Origin: Pseudomonas sp. KBW05
GTDB lineage: Bacteria > Pseudomonadota > Gammaproteobacteria > Pseudomonadales > Pseudomonadaceae
Reading direction: 5' to 3'
Length of the DNA stretch: 64,000 bases
NCBI RefSeq assembly: GCF_003852405.1
Contig: NZ_QAJM01000050.1
Location: 1-64,000 of the forward strand
The position numbers and the translations under genes are program-made. Under the pieces are notes generated by a model. That model was given only the letters and a program-made list of their open reading frames with translations, did no database searches and had not been told where the DNA came from. Positions 6,032-16,848 of the stretch are shown piece after piece (the stretch's first letter is position 1; the number at the start of each line of letters is the position of its first letter).

Positions 6032-6970
6032 TTAATCCAGTTGGTCGCGGTAAGGCAGGTCGGGTCCGGTCTTGCCGCAGGTCATGGCTGCTGCGCGAAT
6101 GGCAAAGCCCAGCATGCTGTCGATCTGCTCGCGGGACAGCTGTTGCAGACCCTCTACCGAGTCCAGCGCGTGCTCGGTCAGCCAGGCAATCAACGCCGCC
6201 TGGAAGGTATCCCCGGCGCCGACCGTATCGGCCATCACCACCTTGACCGCAGGTTGCGACCAGTGGCCATGTTGGCGGCTGAACACGCTGGCGCCGTCGC
6301 CACCGCGGGTGAGAAACACCAACTGGCAACGGTGTTGCAGCCAGCCTTGCAAGACGCTTTCCGGGGACTGTTCGGGGTAGAGCAGGTGCAGGTCTTCGTC
6401 ACTGACCTTGATCATATCGGCATGCTGGACCAGTTCGGCGATGCGTGCACGCCACCGCTGGATATCCGGTTGCGGGTTGAGGCGCACGTTGGGATCGAGA
6501 CTGATCAGGCGCTTGCCGCTTTCACGCTGGACCAGGCGCAGCAGGGTATCGCCAACCGGCTGCACCACCAGGGAGAACGAGCCGATATGCAGGCCGCGAA
6601 TCTCATCGCCGAGGGTCGGCAGGTGGCTGATCTCCAGCAGGCGATCCGCGCAGCCTTCACCGCGAAAGTTGTACTGCGGCGAACCATCGCTGCCCACCGC
6701 GACCATCGACAGGGTGGTTGGTGCGGCAAATTCCACCAGGAACCGTTCGCTTACGCCTTCATCCCTGAGCACCTGCAACAAACGTCGGCCGAGGAAATCC
6801 GTGGACATGCCACCGAATAGCCCCGCCTCGATGCCCAGGCGGCGCAAGCCCACGGCCACGTTGAACGGCGAGCCCCCGGCAATCGCCTTGTAGTTGACCT
6901 TGGACGCCTGCCCGCTGGCATCCTCCTCGCTGAAAAAATCAAACAGCGCTTCACCACACACCAGATACAT
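6032..6970 (-). CDS. mtlZ: Fructokinase (PfkB family) of the mannitol operon
   Basis: This 312-residue ribokinase/PfkB-family enzyme phosphorylates the fructose made from mannitol by MtlD. The PfkB signatures are an N-terminal substrate region with AGGSPFNVAVGLRRLG (about 31-46) and the C-terminal signature DTVGAGDTFQAAL (about 248-260), whose GAGD aspartate is the catalytic base. It is the last gene of the mtl operon, 12 nt after mtlY, in the same order as the P. fluorescens mannitol operon. Its product, fructose-6-phosphate, feeds central metabolism. Confidence 0.93.
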   Translation of the reverse strand: MYLVCGEALFDFFSEEDASGQASKVNYKAIAGGSPFNVAVGLRRLGIEAGLFGGMSTDFLGRRLLQVLRDEGVSERFLVEFAAPTTLSMVAVGSDGSPQYNFRGEGCADRLLEISHLPTLGDEIRGLHIGSFSLVVQPVGDTLLRLVQRESGKRLISLDPNVRLNPQPDIQRWRARIAELVQHADMIKVSDEDLHLLYPEQSPESVLQGWLQHRCQLVFLTRGGDGASVFSRQHGHWSQPAVKVVMADTVGAGDTFQAALIAWLTEHALDSVEGLQQLSREQIDSMLGFAIRAAAMTCGKTGPDLPYRDQLD

Positions 6971-6982
6971 AGTCGTTCGCTC

Positions 6983-8464
6983 TTAAAGGGTGGCCACGTG
7001 CTGTTGATAGCGTTCGTAGGCCTGTTGATAGGCGCTGACACTGGCCGCCACCGGCACGGTGCGGCTGGCCAGGTCGAGGCTCACGCACTTGGTGCACAGG
7101 CTGGCCAGGGATTCGCCGGATTGGCTCCACGCGGCCTGGATCGCGGCGCCCAGTGCGGCGGCTTCCGGTTGTTCGGTACAGATCACTTCGGTGTTCATGA
7201 TGTCGGCGACCATTTGCCGCCACACCGGGCTTTTCGAGCCGCCGCCAATCAAGCGGATGCTCTGGCTTTGCAGGCCGGTCTGGCGCAGCAGGTCAAGGCC
7301 ATGGCGCAGGCCGAAGGTGGTGCCCTCGACCACGGCACGGCAGAGGTTGGCGCGGGTCAGGTTGGTCATGGTCAGGCCATGCAGGCTGCCGCTGGCGTGG
7401 GGCAGGGCGGGCACGCGCTCGCCGTTGAGGAACGGCAGCATGCTTACGCCCTCGGCGCCAATCGGCGCCTCGGCGACCAGGGCGTTGAACGCGGTGAGGT
7501 CCAGGTCGAACAGCTCGCGGATCACCCCGGTGGCGTTGGTCAGGTTCATGGTGCAGATCAACGGCAGCCAGCCGCCGCTGGATGAGCAGAATGTCGCCAC
7601 CGAGGCTTGCGGGCTGACGTTGGCTTGCTCGGCAAACGCATACACGGTGCCCGATGAACCGAGGCTCATGGTGATCACGCCGGGGGCGATATTGCCGGTG
7701 CCGATGGCGCCCATCATATTGTCGCCGCCGCCGCTGGCGACGATCGCGTTGGGGTTGATGCCCAGGCGTTCGGCGATGGCCGGCAGGATCGTGCCAACGG
7801 CTTGATCAGCCTCGATCAGCTGTGGCAACGCCGCTTCCAGGCGCCCACTGGGTTCGATGTGCTTGAGCAGGTCCACATCCCACGTGCGGCTGCGCACGTT
7901 GAAGTAGCCGGTGCCCGACGCATCGCCGTACTCAGCGACGGCACGCCCGGTGAGCCAATAGTTGAGGTAGTCGTGGGGCAGCAGGATATGGGCGATGTGC
8001 GCGAACACATCCGGGTGCTGCTCGCGGGTCCACAGCAGCTTGGACACGGTGTAGCCCGGTGCGATCGCCACGCCTAGCCGCTCCAGCGAGCCACTTTCGC
8101 CGCCCAGGTGCTGCAGCAGGCGCTCGTTTTCGGCGGTGGTTTCGGTGTCGCACCACAGCTTGGCCGGGCGCAGGACCTGGCCGTTTTCATCGAGCAGCAC
8201 CAAGCCGTGCTGCTGGCCGGAAACGCCGATGCCGAGGATGTCCTGGCCGTCCACGTCGGCCTGTTGCAAGGCACGGTGAGTGGCTGCGGTGAAGGCGTCG
8301 AGCCATTCCTGGGGGTCTTGCTCGCGGCGCCCATTGGCGCCGCTGATTAACGTATGGGCGGCGGCCCCCAGGCCCAGCACCTTGCCGCTGGCGGCGTCGA
8401 GGACGATGGCCTTGGTGCCTTGGGTGCCGCAGTCGATGCCGAGGAACAGGTTTTGCTGGGTCAT
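6983..8464 (-). CDS. mtlY: Xylulokinase of the mannitol/arabitol operon
   Basis: The 493-residue FGGY-family kinase has the N-terminal phosphate-binding motif FLGIDCGTQGTKA (about 6-18) and the C-terminal family signature with GGGSKSPVWRQMVADIM (about 415-431). It phosphorylates D-xylulose, the product formed when MtlD oxidises D-arabitol, so the operon handles two polyols. The start at 8464 gives MTQQNLFLGID, the family N-terminus; the longer frame to 8548 runs through a REP sequence. A 143-nt gap occupied by a REP pair separates it from mtlD, which may lower its expression relative to the genes before it. Confidence 0.93.
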   Translation of the reverse strand: MTQQNLFLGIDCGTQGTKAIVLDAASGKVLGLGAAAHTLISGANGRREQDPQEWLDAFTAATHRALQQADVDGQDILGIGVSGQQHGLVLLDENGQVLRPAKLWCDTETTAENERLLQHLGGESGSLERLGVAIAPGYTVSKLLWTREQHPDVFAHIAHILLPHDYLNYWLTGRAVAEYGDASGTGYFNVRSRTWDVDLLKHIEPSGRLEAALPQLIEADQAVGTILPAIAERLGINPNAIVASGGGDNMMGAIGTGNIAPGVITMSLGSSGTVYAFAEQANVSPQASVATFCSSSGGWLPLICTMNLTNATGVIRELFDLDLTAFNALVAEAPIGAEGVSMLPFLNGERVPALPHASGSLHGLTMTNLTRANLCRAVVEGTTFGLRHGLDLLRQTGLQSQSIRLIGGGSKSPVWRQMVADIMNTEVICTEQPEAAALGAAIQAAWSQSGESLASLCTKCVSLDLASRTVPVAASVSAYQQAYERYQQHVATL

Positions 8465-8510
8465 GGTGGGGTGCTCAGCAGTACTATTTTTATGGATTGG
8501 TAACCCGATC

Positions 8511-8607
8511 AAAATGTGGGAGCGGGCTTGCTCGCGAATGCGGTGCATCAGTCACCGATGTATTAACTGGAAGACCGCATTCGCGAGCAAGCCCGCTCCC
8601 ACATTTT
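8511..8607. repeat. REP inverted pair, subfamily A, inside the mtl operon (mtlD-mtlY)
   Basis: Arms of 34 nt (8511-8544 and 8574-8607) are perfectly complementary. The second arm touches the mtlD stop codon at 8608-8610. In the mtl mRNA this would form a long hairpin immediately 3' of mtlD. Confidence 0.95.
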
Positions 8608-10083
8608 TTAAGCCGGTTTCTTCAGGAGGTTTTGCAGGGTTGTGGTGACGCCATGGTCGCGCAAGCTCACGTAGCACCGCTCGAACGCTGCCACAAACTC
8701 AGGCGAGTTGGGAATAGCCTTACCGAAAATCTCCTCCACCCCCAACAGCCGCTGGCTGATCAAGCCATCATCACTCACCAACCCCTGGCAGAACTCTGCA
8801 CGCGGGTCCGGGATCGTGTAACTCACGCCATTCTCATCCACGCCCTTCAGATACAACGCCCACGCTGCCACCACCAGCGCCGCACGCTCAGTCTCGCGAC
8901 CATCGGCAATCAAGCGGTTGATGGTCGGCACGGTGAACTTGGGAAACTTCGACGAACCATCGGAACACACGCGCTCCAACTGGTCGGCAATCGCCTGGTT
9001 GGAGAAGCGATCCACCAAGGTCTGCTTGTACTGCGCAAGGTCGATGCCGGGCACCGGCGCCAGGTTGGGCGTGACGTCCAGGTCCATGTAGGCGCGCATA
9101 TAGGCGACGAACACCGGGTCATTCATGGTCTCGTGGACAAACCGATAGCCCTTGAGAAAACCCAGGTACGTGAGGGCCAGGTGGCTGCCATTGAGCAAGC
9201 CGATCTTCATCTCCTCGTAGGGCGTGACGTCATTGGTGAACTGCACGCCGACCGTTTCCCAGGCCGGGCGGCCGTTGACGAACTTGTCTTCCAGTACCCA
9301 CTGCACAAAGGGTTCGCACACCACCGGCCAGGCATCGTCGATGCCGTGATCGTCATGCAATTGCAGGCGGTGGGCGGTGCTGGTCATGGGCGTGATGCGA
9401 TCGACCATGGCATTCGGGAAGCTCACATTCGCGGCGATCCAGTCATGCAGGTCGGCATTGTGCAGGGCGGCGAACGCAAGCAGTGCCTTGCGCGTGACAG
9501 CGCCGTTGTGCGGCAGGTTATCGCAGGACATCACGGTAAACGCCGGGGTGCCGGCGGCGCGGCGTTGGCCCAGGGCCGCGCAGAGAAAGCCGAACACGGT
9601 TTTCGGCGCCTTCGGGTGCGCCAGGTCATGTTGGATTTGCGGCAGGTGGGCCATGAACTCGCCGTTGCTGTCGTCGATGCAGTAGCCGCCCTCGGTGATG
9701 GTCAGCGAGACGATGCGGATAGCCGGGCTGGCGAGTTTGTCGATCAAGGCCTGGGCGCTGTCTTCGGCCAGCAGCATGTCGCTGATGGAGGCGATCACGC
9801 GCACTTCGGTGTCGTCGGTGTCGCCCAGTTCATACAGGGTGAACAGATAGTCCTGACCGGCCAGGTCGTCGCGGGCCTTGCGGTCCTCGCTGCGCAGGCC
9901 GACGCCGCAGATGCTCCAGTCCAGGCCCGCGCCGGTGTTCATCAGTGCATCGGTGTAATACGCCTGATGGGCGCGATGGAAACCACCGACGCCGATATGG
10001 GCGATGCCCTGCGAGGTCGGCGTGTAAGTCGGTAGCTGTACTTCTGGCGCCAAGCGGGTGAGGTTCTGTTTATTCAGTTTCAT
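8608..10083 (-). CDS. mtlD: Mannitol 2-dehydrogenase
   Basis: The 491-residue enzyme belongs to the long-chain polyol dehydrogenases and oxidises D-mannitol to D-fructose, and D-arabitol to D-xylulose, with NAD. The N-terminal nucleotide-binding strand is IAHIGVGGFHRAHQAYY (about 29-45), and the catalytic-lysine region is ASPAIRIVSLTITEGGYCID with later KIGLLNGSHLALTYLG (about 295-310), both typical of this family. P. fluorescens mannitol dehydrogenase has about the same length. The start at 10083 gives MKLNKQNL; the frame to 10218 extends into mtlK and is not used. It follows mtlK by 16 nt. Confidence 0.96.
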   Translation of the reverse strand: MKLNKQNLTRLAPEVQLPTYTPTSQGIAHIGVGGFHRAHQAYYTDALMNTGAGLDWSICGVGLRSEDRKARDDLAGQDYLFTLYELGDTDDTEVRVIASISDMLLAEDSAQALIDKLASPAIRIVSLTITEGGYCIDDSNGEFMAHLPQIQHDLAHPKAPKTVFGFLCAALGQRRAAGTPAFTVMSCDNLPHNGAVTRKALLAFAALHNADLHDWIAANVSFPNAMVDRITPMTSTAHRLQLHDDHGIDDAWPVVCEPFVQWVLEDKFVNGRPAWETVGVQFTNDVTPYEEMKIGLLNGSHLALTYLGFLKGYRFVHETMNDPVFVAYMRAYMDLDVTPNLAPVPGIDLAQYKQTLVDRFSNQAIADQLERVCSDGSSKFPKFTVPTINRLIADGRETERAALVVAAWALYLKGVDENGVSYTIPDPRAEFCQGLVSDDGLISQRLLGVEEIFGKAIPNSPEFVAAFERCYVSLRDHGVTTTLQNLLKKPA

Positions 10084-10099
10084 CACAACTCTCGCAAAA

Positions 10100-11203
<1,104 letters not shown>

Positions 11204-11225
11204 GATGGGCCTCCGCTTGGAATTA

Positions 11226-12056
11226 TTATTTAACAGCGCCGAAGGACAAACCGCGCACCAGCTGTTTCTGGCTGACCCAGCCAAAGATCAGGATCGGCGC
11301 ACAGGCCAGGGTCGATACGGCGGACAATTTGGCCCAGAACAAACCTTCGGGGCTGGAGTAGGAGGCGATCAGCGCGGTCAACGGCGCGGCATTCGATGAC
11401 GTCAGGTTCAGCGACCAGAACGCCTCGTTCCAGCACAGGATCAGCGACAGCAACACCGTGGATGCCAGGCCACCCTTGGCAATCGGCAGCAGCACGCGGA
11501 CCATCTCTTGCCACAGGGTGGCGCCATCGAGGCGGGCCGCTTCAAGGATGTCCTTGGGGATGTCCTTGAAGTAGGTGTAAACCATCCACACCACAATCGG
11601 CAGGTTGATCAGGGTGTAGATGATGATCAGCGCGATGCGCGTGTCCAGCAGGCCAAAGCTCTTGGCCAACAGGTAGATTGGCATCAATACGCCCACCGGT
11701 GGCAGCATCTTGGTCGACAGCATCCACAGGAGCGTGCCCTTGGTGCGCTGGGTTTCGTAGAACGCCATGGAGTAGGCTGCCGGCACCGAGATCAGCAGGC
11801 ACAGGGCCGTGGCGCTGAAGGAAATCACCACCGAGTTCCAGGCGTAGGCGAAGTAATTGCTGCGCTCGTTGATGTGCAGGTAATTCTCCAGCGTCGGCGT
11901 GAAGATGAACTGCGGCGGCGTGGCGAACGCGTCGATTTCAGTCTTGAAGCTGGTCAGCACCATCCAGAAGATCGGGAAGAAGATCAGGATCGCGATGGCC
12001 CAGGCCAAGGTGCCAAGCAACAGGCTTTGCAGGCGGCGGGATTGTTGAAGCGTCAT
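11226..12056 (-). CDS. mtlG: Polyol ABC transporter permease (MalG-type)
   Basis: The 276-residue inner-membrane permease has six predicted helices and the EAA loop that docks the ATPase: [25 protein letters not shown] (about 187-211, key residues EAA, G and LP). Together with MtlF it forms the channel of the mannitol importer. It starts 10 nt after the mtlF stop and precedes mtlK by 22 nt, in the usual sugar-importer order. Confidence 0.95.
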   Translation of the reverse strand: MTLQQSRRLQSLLLGTLAWAIAILIFFPIFWMVLTSFKTEIDAFATPPQFIFTPTLENYLHINERSNYFAYAWNSVVISFSATALCLLISVPAAYSMAFYETQRTKGTLLWMLSTKMLPPVGVLMPIYLLAKSFGLLDTRIALIIIYTLINLPIVVWMVYTYFKDIPKDILEAARLDGATLWQEMVRVLLPIAKGGLASTVLLSLILCWNEAFWSLNLTSSNAAPLTALIASYSSPEGLFWAKLSAVSTLACAPILIFGWVSQKQLVRGLSFGAVK

Positions 12057-12066
12057 GGCGCGGCCC

Positions 12067-12957
12067 TCAAGGCTTGTCAGTCAGGTTTTTGCCGATCATC
12101 CGCACCAGGATGATCGCCGCGATATTGGCGATGACCACGGCAATCAAACCGCCGGCCGAGGCCATGCCCACGTCGAACTGCACCAGCGCCTGGTTGTAGA
12201 TCAGGTAGGCGAGGTTGGTGGACGCGTAGCCCGGGCCACCGTTGGTGGTGGTGAAGATTTCGGCGAACACCGAGAGCAGGAAGATCGTTTCGATCATCAC
12301 CACCACGGCAATCGGGCGGGCCAGGTGCGGCAGGGTCAGGTGCCAGAAAATCGCGATGGCGCCGGCACCGTCCAGGCGCGCGGCTTCTTTTTGCTCCTGG
12401 TCGAGGGACTGCATGGCGGTCATCAGCAGCAGGATGGCGAACGGCAGCCATTGCCACGAGACAATGATGATGATCGACAGCAACGGGTAGTGCGCGAGCC
12501 AGTCCACCGGCTCGGCGCCGAAGAACTTCCACACGGCGGCAAGAATCCCCGACACCGGGTGGAAAATCAGGTTCTTCCAGATCAGCGCACCGACGGTGGG
12601 CATGATGAAGAACGGCGAGATCAACAACACCCGCACCAGGCCGCGACCGAAGAACTCACTGGCTTCGAGCAGGGCGCTGATCAACACACCCAGCACCACG
12701 CTGATCAGCAGCACGCTGCCCACCAGCAACAGGGTGTTGGTGGCGCCGGGCAAGAAGCCCGAATCGGTGATGAAGTAGGTGAAGTTTTCCAGCCCGACGA
12801 ATTGGTTTTCACCGGGGTAGAGCAGGTTGTAGCGGATCAGCGAAAAGTACAGGGTCATGCCCAGCGGCACGATCATCCACAGCAGCAGCAGGGCCACCGA
12901 GGGGCTGACAAGGAACCAGCCGGGGTTGGCCAGGCGGTTTTTGGCGGGTGTATTCAT
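12067..12957 (-). CDS. mtlF: Polyol ABC transporter permease (MalF-type)
   Basis: This 296-residue permease has six predicted helices and the EAA loop in [23 protein letters not shown] (key residues EAA, DGA and LP, about residues 195-217). It pairs with MtlG. ATG 12957 is chosen as start; an in-frame TTG nine bases upstream (12966) would add three residues. Neither has a clear Shine-Dalgarno sequence. The 152-nt gap to mtlE upstream carries a REP pair, so the binding-protein message can be uncoupled from the permease message. Confidence 0.93.
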   Translation of the reverse strand: MNTPAKNRLANPGWFLVSPSVALLLLWMIVPLGMTLYFSLIRYNLLYPGENQFVGLENFTYFITDSGFLPGATNTLLLVGSVLLISVVLGVLISALLEASEFFGRGLVRVLLISPFFIMPTVGALIWKNLIFHPVSGILAAVWKFFGAEPVDWLAHYPLLSIIIIVSWQWLPFAILLLMTAMQSLDQEQKEAARLDGAGAIAIFWHLTLPHLARPIAVVVMIETIFLLSVFAEIFTTTNGGPGYASTNLAYLIYNQALVQFDVGMASAGGLIAVVIANIAAIILVRMIGKNLTDKP

Positions 12958-13000
12958 GGTATTCAAGGCCAGTGCAGAGCAAGAATCGGAGTGCAGTCCC

Positions 13001-13089
13001 TGTGGGAGCGGGCTTGCTCGCGAATGCGATCTTCCAGTTGATAAAACTGTGACTGATGCACCGCATTCGCGAGCAAGCCCGCTCCCACA
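13001..13089. repeat. REP inverted pair, subfamily A, inside the mtl operon (mtlE-mtlF)
   Basis: Arms of 28 nt (13001-13028 and 13062-13089) are perfectly complementary. The pair lies just 3' of mtlE in the mtl mRNA, a position equivalent to the REP between malE and malF in E. coli, which stabilises the upstream message. Confidence 0.95.
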
Positions 13090-13109
13090 TTTACAGTGGA
13101 AGGCTTACC

Positions 13110-14420
13110 TTATTTGGGGTAGCCGGCCCGCTTCATTTCCCGCTCGGTAGTGGTCTGCGCGGCGGTCAGTGCAGCGTCCACCGTCTGCTGACCAGTCAGC
13201 GCCCCCGAGAAGAACTTGCCGACCTGGGTGCCAATCGCCTGGAACTCAGGAATGGTCACCAACTGGATACCGATATACGGCACCGGCTTGAGCGTCGGCT
13301 TGGTCGGGTCCGCAACTTTCAGCGATTCCAGGGTCACCTTGGCAAACGGCGCGGCCTTCATGTACTCATCGCTGTAGGTCGAGGTCCGGGTGCCCGGTGG
13401 GACGTTGGCTACGCCATCGGTCTTGGCCACCAAGGCGCCGTATTCCTTGGAAGTCGCCCAGCTGGCGAATACCTTGGCGGCGTCCTTGGCCTTGGAGCTG
13501 GTGGGGATCGCCAGGCTCCAGGAGTACAGCCACGAGGTGCCTTTGTCGGTCTTCTCGTGTGGGGCGAAGGTAAAGCCGACGTGGTCCGCCACCTTGCTTT
13601 GGGTTTTGTCGGTGACGAACGAGCCGGCCACGCTGGCATCGACCCAGATCGCGCATTTGCCGCTGTTGAACAGCGCGAGGTTTTCGTTGAAGCCGTTGCT
13701 GGAGGCGCCCGGCGGGCCGGATTTCTTCATGTTGTCGACGTAGAAGTTCAGCGCGTCTTTCCACTCTGGCCCATTGAATTCCGGCTGCCATTTCTCATCG
13801 AACCAGCGCGCACCGTAGCCGTTGGCCAGGGTGGTGATCAGCGCCATGTTCTCGCCCCAACCGGCTTTGCCGCGCAGGCACAGGCCGTATTGCTCTTTGG
13901 TCTTGTCGGTGAGTTTGCTGGCGAATTCGCCGATCTGCGTCCAGGTCGGGTGCTCGGGCATGGTCAGCCCGGCGTCCTTGAACAAGTCGGTGCGGTAATA
14001 GGTGATCGAGCTTTCGGCGTAGAACGGCAGGGCGTACAGCGAACCTTTGACGGACAAGCCGTCACGTACTGAAGGGAATACGTCGTCGAGATCGTAGGAG
14101 GCTGGCAGATCTTTCATCGGCTCCAGCCAGCCCTTGGCGCCCCACAGTGCGGCTTCGTACATGCCGATGGTCAGCACGTCGAACTGCCCGCCCTGGGTGG
14201 CGATGTCGGTGGTCAGGCGTTGGCGCAGTACGTTTTCTTCAAGCACCACCCAATTCAGCTTGATCTCCGGATGCTCGGCCTCGAAGGTTTTCGAGAGCTT
14301 TTGCATGCGGATCATGTCGCTGTTGTTGACGGTGGCAATGGTCAGGGTTTGCGCGCCAAGGCTGACGGCGCTGAGGGTCATGCAGGTGCAGGCAAGCAGA
14401 GCTTTTGCTGTGAACTTCAT
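13110..14420 (-). CDS. mtlE: Periplasmic polyol-binding protein
   Basis: The 436-residue extracellular solute-binding protein captures mannitol and related polyols for MtlFGK. It has a Sec signal peptide (MKFTAKALLACTCMTLSAVS, cleavage near residue 25 before QTLTIA) and a family 1 binding-protein body with SSITYYRTDLFKDAGL and GKCAIWVDASVAGSF segments. The start at 14420 gives the signal peptide and has GGAG about 10 nt upstream; a frame 12 nt longer adds MECA without support. It is the first gene of the operon, 160 nt downstream of mtlR; that gap should hold the main mtl promoter. Confidence 0.94.
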   Translation of the reverse strand: MKFTAKALLACTCMTLSAVSLGAQTLTIATVNNSDMIRMQKLSKTFEAEHPEIKLNWVVLEENVLRQRLTTDIATQGGQFDVLTIGMYEAALWGAKGWLEPMKDLPASYDLDDVFPSVRDGLSVKGSLYALPFYAESSITYYRTDLFKDAGLTMPEHPTWTQIGEFASKLTDKTKEQYGLCLRGKAGWGENMALITTLANGYGARWFDEKWQPEFNGPEWKDALNFYVDNMKKSGPPGASSNGFNENLALFNSGKCAIWVDASVAGSFVTDKTQSKVADHVGFTFAPHEKTDKGTSWLYSWSLAIPTSSKAKDAAKVFASWATSKEYGALVAKTDGVANVPPGTRTSTYSDEYMKAAPFAKVTLESLKVADPTKPTLKPVPYIGIQLVTIPEFQAIGTQVGKFFSGALTGQQTVDAALTAAQTTTEREMKRAGYPK

Positions 14421-14580
14421 CGCGCACTCCATTTCCGCGCCCAGGGGGCTACAGAAGGACAGTTATTGTTGTTGTGTCTTCCTACAGGGAGTCAGGAAGA
14501 GTGTGCGGTTGATTACAGCCTTGAAATGGGGTTGTGACAAATCCTTGGGAACACTTGGACTGATACTTTTTTGCACTCGG
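14421..14580 (-). promoter_or_regulatory. mtlE promoter region (MtlR target expected)
   Basis: A 160-nt non-coding gap separates mtlR from mtlE, both on the minus strand. In P. fluorescens the mannitol promoter lies upstream of mtlE and is activated by the AraC-type MtlR when mannitol, sorbitol or arabitol is present (family knowledge). I cannot assign -35/-10 boxes or an exact MtlR site by eye. Confidence 0.5.
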
Positions 14581-15486
14581 TCAGGCGAGGTTCTGCTCGG
14601 TCAACCGCTGCACCGCCAGGCGGCGGTAGTGGGAAGGGGTCATGCCTTTAAGCTGCTGGAAGCGCCGGTTGAAGTTGGAGATGTTGTTGAACCCCGATTC
14701 GAAGCACACATCCGTCACCGCCTTGTCGCCGTCCGCGAGCAATTCGCAGGACTTGCTGATGCGCAAGCGATTGACGAACTCGATAAACGTGCGCCCGGTG
14801 GCCTGTTTAAACACACGCGAGAAATACGTCGGCTTCATTCCCAGGTATTCCGCCACTTCCTCCAACGGCAATTCCCGCGCGTAGTGGGCAAAAATGTAGT
14901 CCACCGCGCGGTTGGTGCGGTCGATGCTGTGCTCGTCGGCTAGCTGAGGCGTAGTCGCTCCCGACAGCAACTGGTAGTCCTCGCAGCTACTGAGCACTTC
15001 CAGCAGGATAAAAAAGTGCCCCAGGCGCGCCATGCCCTGGGCATCCTCGATGCGTTGCATCAAGGTCATGGCCTGGGCAATGGTGTGCTTGCAGCGAAAT
15101 TCGATGCCGTACTGCGCGCGCTCCAGCAGCGGCCCCAGGCTTTTCAGTTCGGCGAAGATATGGCTGCCGCTTTCCAACAGGTCATCGGTGAAGTTCACCA
15201 GCATGTCGCGCTTGGGCACCACTTCGTCTTCTTCGACCTGGCTGATCCAGTTGTGGGGCAGGTTGGGGCCGGTGAGGAACAGGCTTTGCGGGTAGAAGTT
15301 GCCGATGTAGTCGCCGATAAACACCTTGCCGGAGCTGGCGACGATCAGGTGCAGCTCGTATTCCTTGTGAAAATGCCAGCGCACCAGCGGGCAGGGGAAG
15401 CCGTGTTGGCGATAGATGATGGACAGACCGTTGTGATCGTCCATCAACTCGTAGGAAGGGTCGGTGATGCGCGTTGCTCGGGTCAT
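14581..15486 (-). CDS. mtlR: AraC-family activator of the mannitol operon
   Basis: The 301-residue regulator has an N-terminal cupin-like ligand-binding region (about 1-150, with HFHKEYELHLIVASSGKVFIGD) and a C-terminal double helix-turn-helix AraC domain (about 195-290; LPLEEVAEYLGMKPTYFSRVFKQATG and FESGFNNISNFNRRFQQLKGMTPSHYRR, each a recognisable AraC half). Position and orientation match MtlR of P. fluorescens, which activates mtlEFGKDYZ in response to polyols. The start at 15486 is the first ATG and aligns with the family. Confidence 0.93.
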   Translation of the reverse strand: MTRATRITDPSYELMDDHNGLSIIYRQHGFPCPLVRWHFHKEYELHLIVASSGKVFIGDYIGNFYPQSLFLTGPNLPHNWISQVEEDEVVPKRDMLVNFTDDLLESGSHIFAELKSLGPLLERAQYGIEFRCKHTIAQAMTLMQRIEDAQGMARLGHFFILLEVLSSCEDYQLLSGATTPQLADEHSIDRTNRAVDYIFAHYARELPLEEVAEYLGMKPTYFSRVFKQATGRTFIEFVNRLRISKSCELLADGDKAVTDVCFESGFNNISNFNRRFQQLKGMTPSHYRRLAVQRLTEQNLA

Positions 15487-15558
15487 GCTGCCGTCGCTTT
15501 ATTGTTGGTTGCGACCCGAATAATGCCCCTATGTGTGTAAGGCTGCCAGCGCCGATGT

Positions 15559-16848
15559 TTATACGACGCGGTTTTTTGCTTCGATCCACTGCGACATGTA
15601 TTGCGTACTTTTATGGGCATGGTGACGCAGCATGCTGCCGGTAAAGTTGTCCCGGCGATGGGCGGCCAGGTTGTTCCGGCATTGCTCAAGGCATGCCACC
15701 AGCGCCGGGGCGTGGCGGGTGACGTCGTAACGCCGCGCGAGTAACTGGCGGCCCTGTTCCTGGGCCGCGGTCCAGCGCTCGCGGTCCTGATACAGCGCCA
15801 CGGCGGCCGTGGCCAGTGCCGCCGCGCTCTGCTCGATGGCGCCCGGCCACGGTTGCTCATCGCCCATGGCTTCGGCCCCGATCGGCGTGGTGACATTTGG
15901 CGTGCCGCAAAGCATGCCATCCGCCAGCTTGCCCTTGATCCCGGCACCAAAACGCAATGGCGCCAGGCAGATACGCGCGGCGCCCATGACCTGCAACGCA
16001 TCCTCGGCCCAATTCATCACATGAAACCCCTGCGCCGGATTGTGCAGCGCAGTGGCCTTGGGCGGCGTGTAGGAACCGTAGATGTGCAACTGGGCGCCCG
16101 GCAGTTGCTGGCGAATCAGCGGCCACAGGCTGTTCTTCATCCACAGCACCGCATCCCAGTTGGGGGCGTGACGGAAGTTGCCGATGCTGAGGAAGTGCGC
16201 GCGGTCTTCAAACGGTGTAAAGGGCGCAGTGGGCACCTCCAGCATCAGCGGGCACCAGTGGAGCAGGGCGGCGGGCACCTTGAACTGCTCGGTGAGCAGG
16301 CGGGCTTCGACGTCGGAGATCATCAGGCTGATGTCGCAGCGGTAAATCGCCGCGATTTCGCGCTTGGCGATGTCGGTGTCGGCCATCAGCTCGAACTCTT
16401 CCTTCAGGGCCGGGGCAAAGAGGGCGCTGAAGTCGTCGCTGTCGGGGTGGGCCTTGAGGTGCTGCTTCAGGCGCTGCTGGCGCGCGTCGCGCAGGCTTTG
16501 CAGGTCGCAGGTTTCCAGGACCCGCAGGGCATCGGGGCAGTGTTTTTCGACGCGCCAGCCGAACTGTTCTTCCATCATGAAACGGTCGAACAGCACGATA
16601 TCCGGGGCCAGTTCGCGGATAAAGTCATCGAAGCTGCTGTTATTGAGTTCGATGGCGCATTCGGCGATGCCCAGCACCGAGAGATCAGCCTTGTGCTCGC
16701 CCAGTGCGGCGGGGCTGCTGAAGGTAATGTCCCAACCTTGCGTAAGAAAGGTTTCGAGTATTTGCATCATATGCCCGCCCGCGGCCGAGGAACGGGGTTC
16801 CGGCCAGACATAACCAATGACCAGGACTTTGGTGGCAGGCTGATTCAT
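15559..16848 (-). CDS. Glycosyltransferase, GT4-like
   Basis: This 429-residue protein has the two-domain look of GT-B glycosyltransferases. The N-terminus reads KVLVIGYVWPEPRSSAAGGHMMQIL, a common nucleotide-sugar glycosyltransferase start, and the C-terminal domain has the donor-binding pattern RFGAGIKGKLADGMLCGTPNVTT followed by GAEAM (about residues 305-335). The acceptor is unknown. It is a lone gene between mtlR and tpx; its link to polysaccharide synthesis is only inference from the family. Start 16848 (MNQPATK) fits better than the upstream frame to 16899, which has no similarity. Confidence 0.8.
   Translation of the reverse strand: MNQPATKVLVIGYVWPEPRSSAAGGHMMQILETFLTQGWDITFSSPAALGEHKADLSVLGIAECAIELNNSSFDDFIRELAPDIVLFDRFMMEEQFGWRVEKHCPDALRVLETCDLQSLRDARQQRLKQHLKAHPDSDDFSALFAPALKEEFELMADTDIAKREIAAIYRCDISLMISDVEARLLTEQFKVPAALLHWCPLMLEVPTAPFTPFEDRAHFLSIGNFRHAPNWDAVLWMKNSLWPLIRQQLPGAQLHIYGSYTPPKATALHNPAQGFHVMNWAEDALQVMGAARICLAPLRFGAGIKGKLADGMLCGTPNVTTPIGAEAMGDEQPWPGAIEQSAAALATAAVALYQDRERWTAAQEQGRQLLARRYDVTRHAPALVACLEQCRNNLAAHRRDNFTGSMLRHHAHKSTQYMSQWIEAKNRVV

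Noticed and set aside
8497-10035. 512-codon plus-strand frame opposite mtlD
   Set aside because: It begins inside a REP arm and has no recognisable protein family; mtlD on the other strand is certain.
12055-13041. 328-codon plus-strand frame opposite mtlF
   Set aside because: The translation is His/Gln/Asp rich low complexity and ends in REP sequence; it is a shadow of the permease gene.
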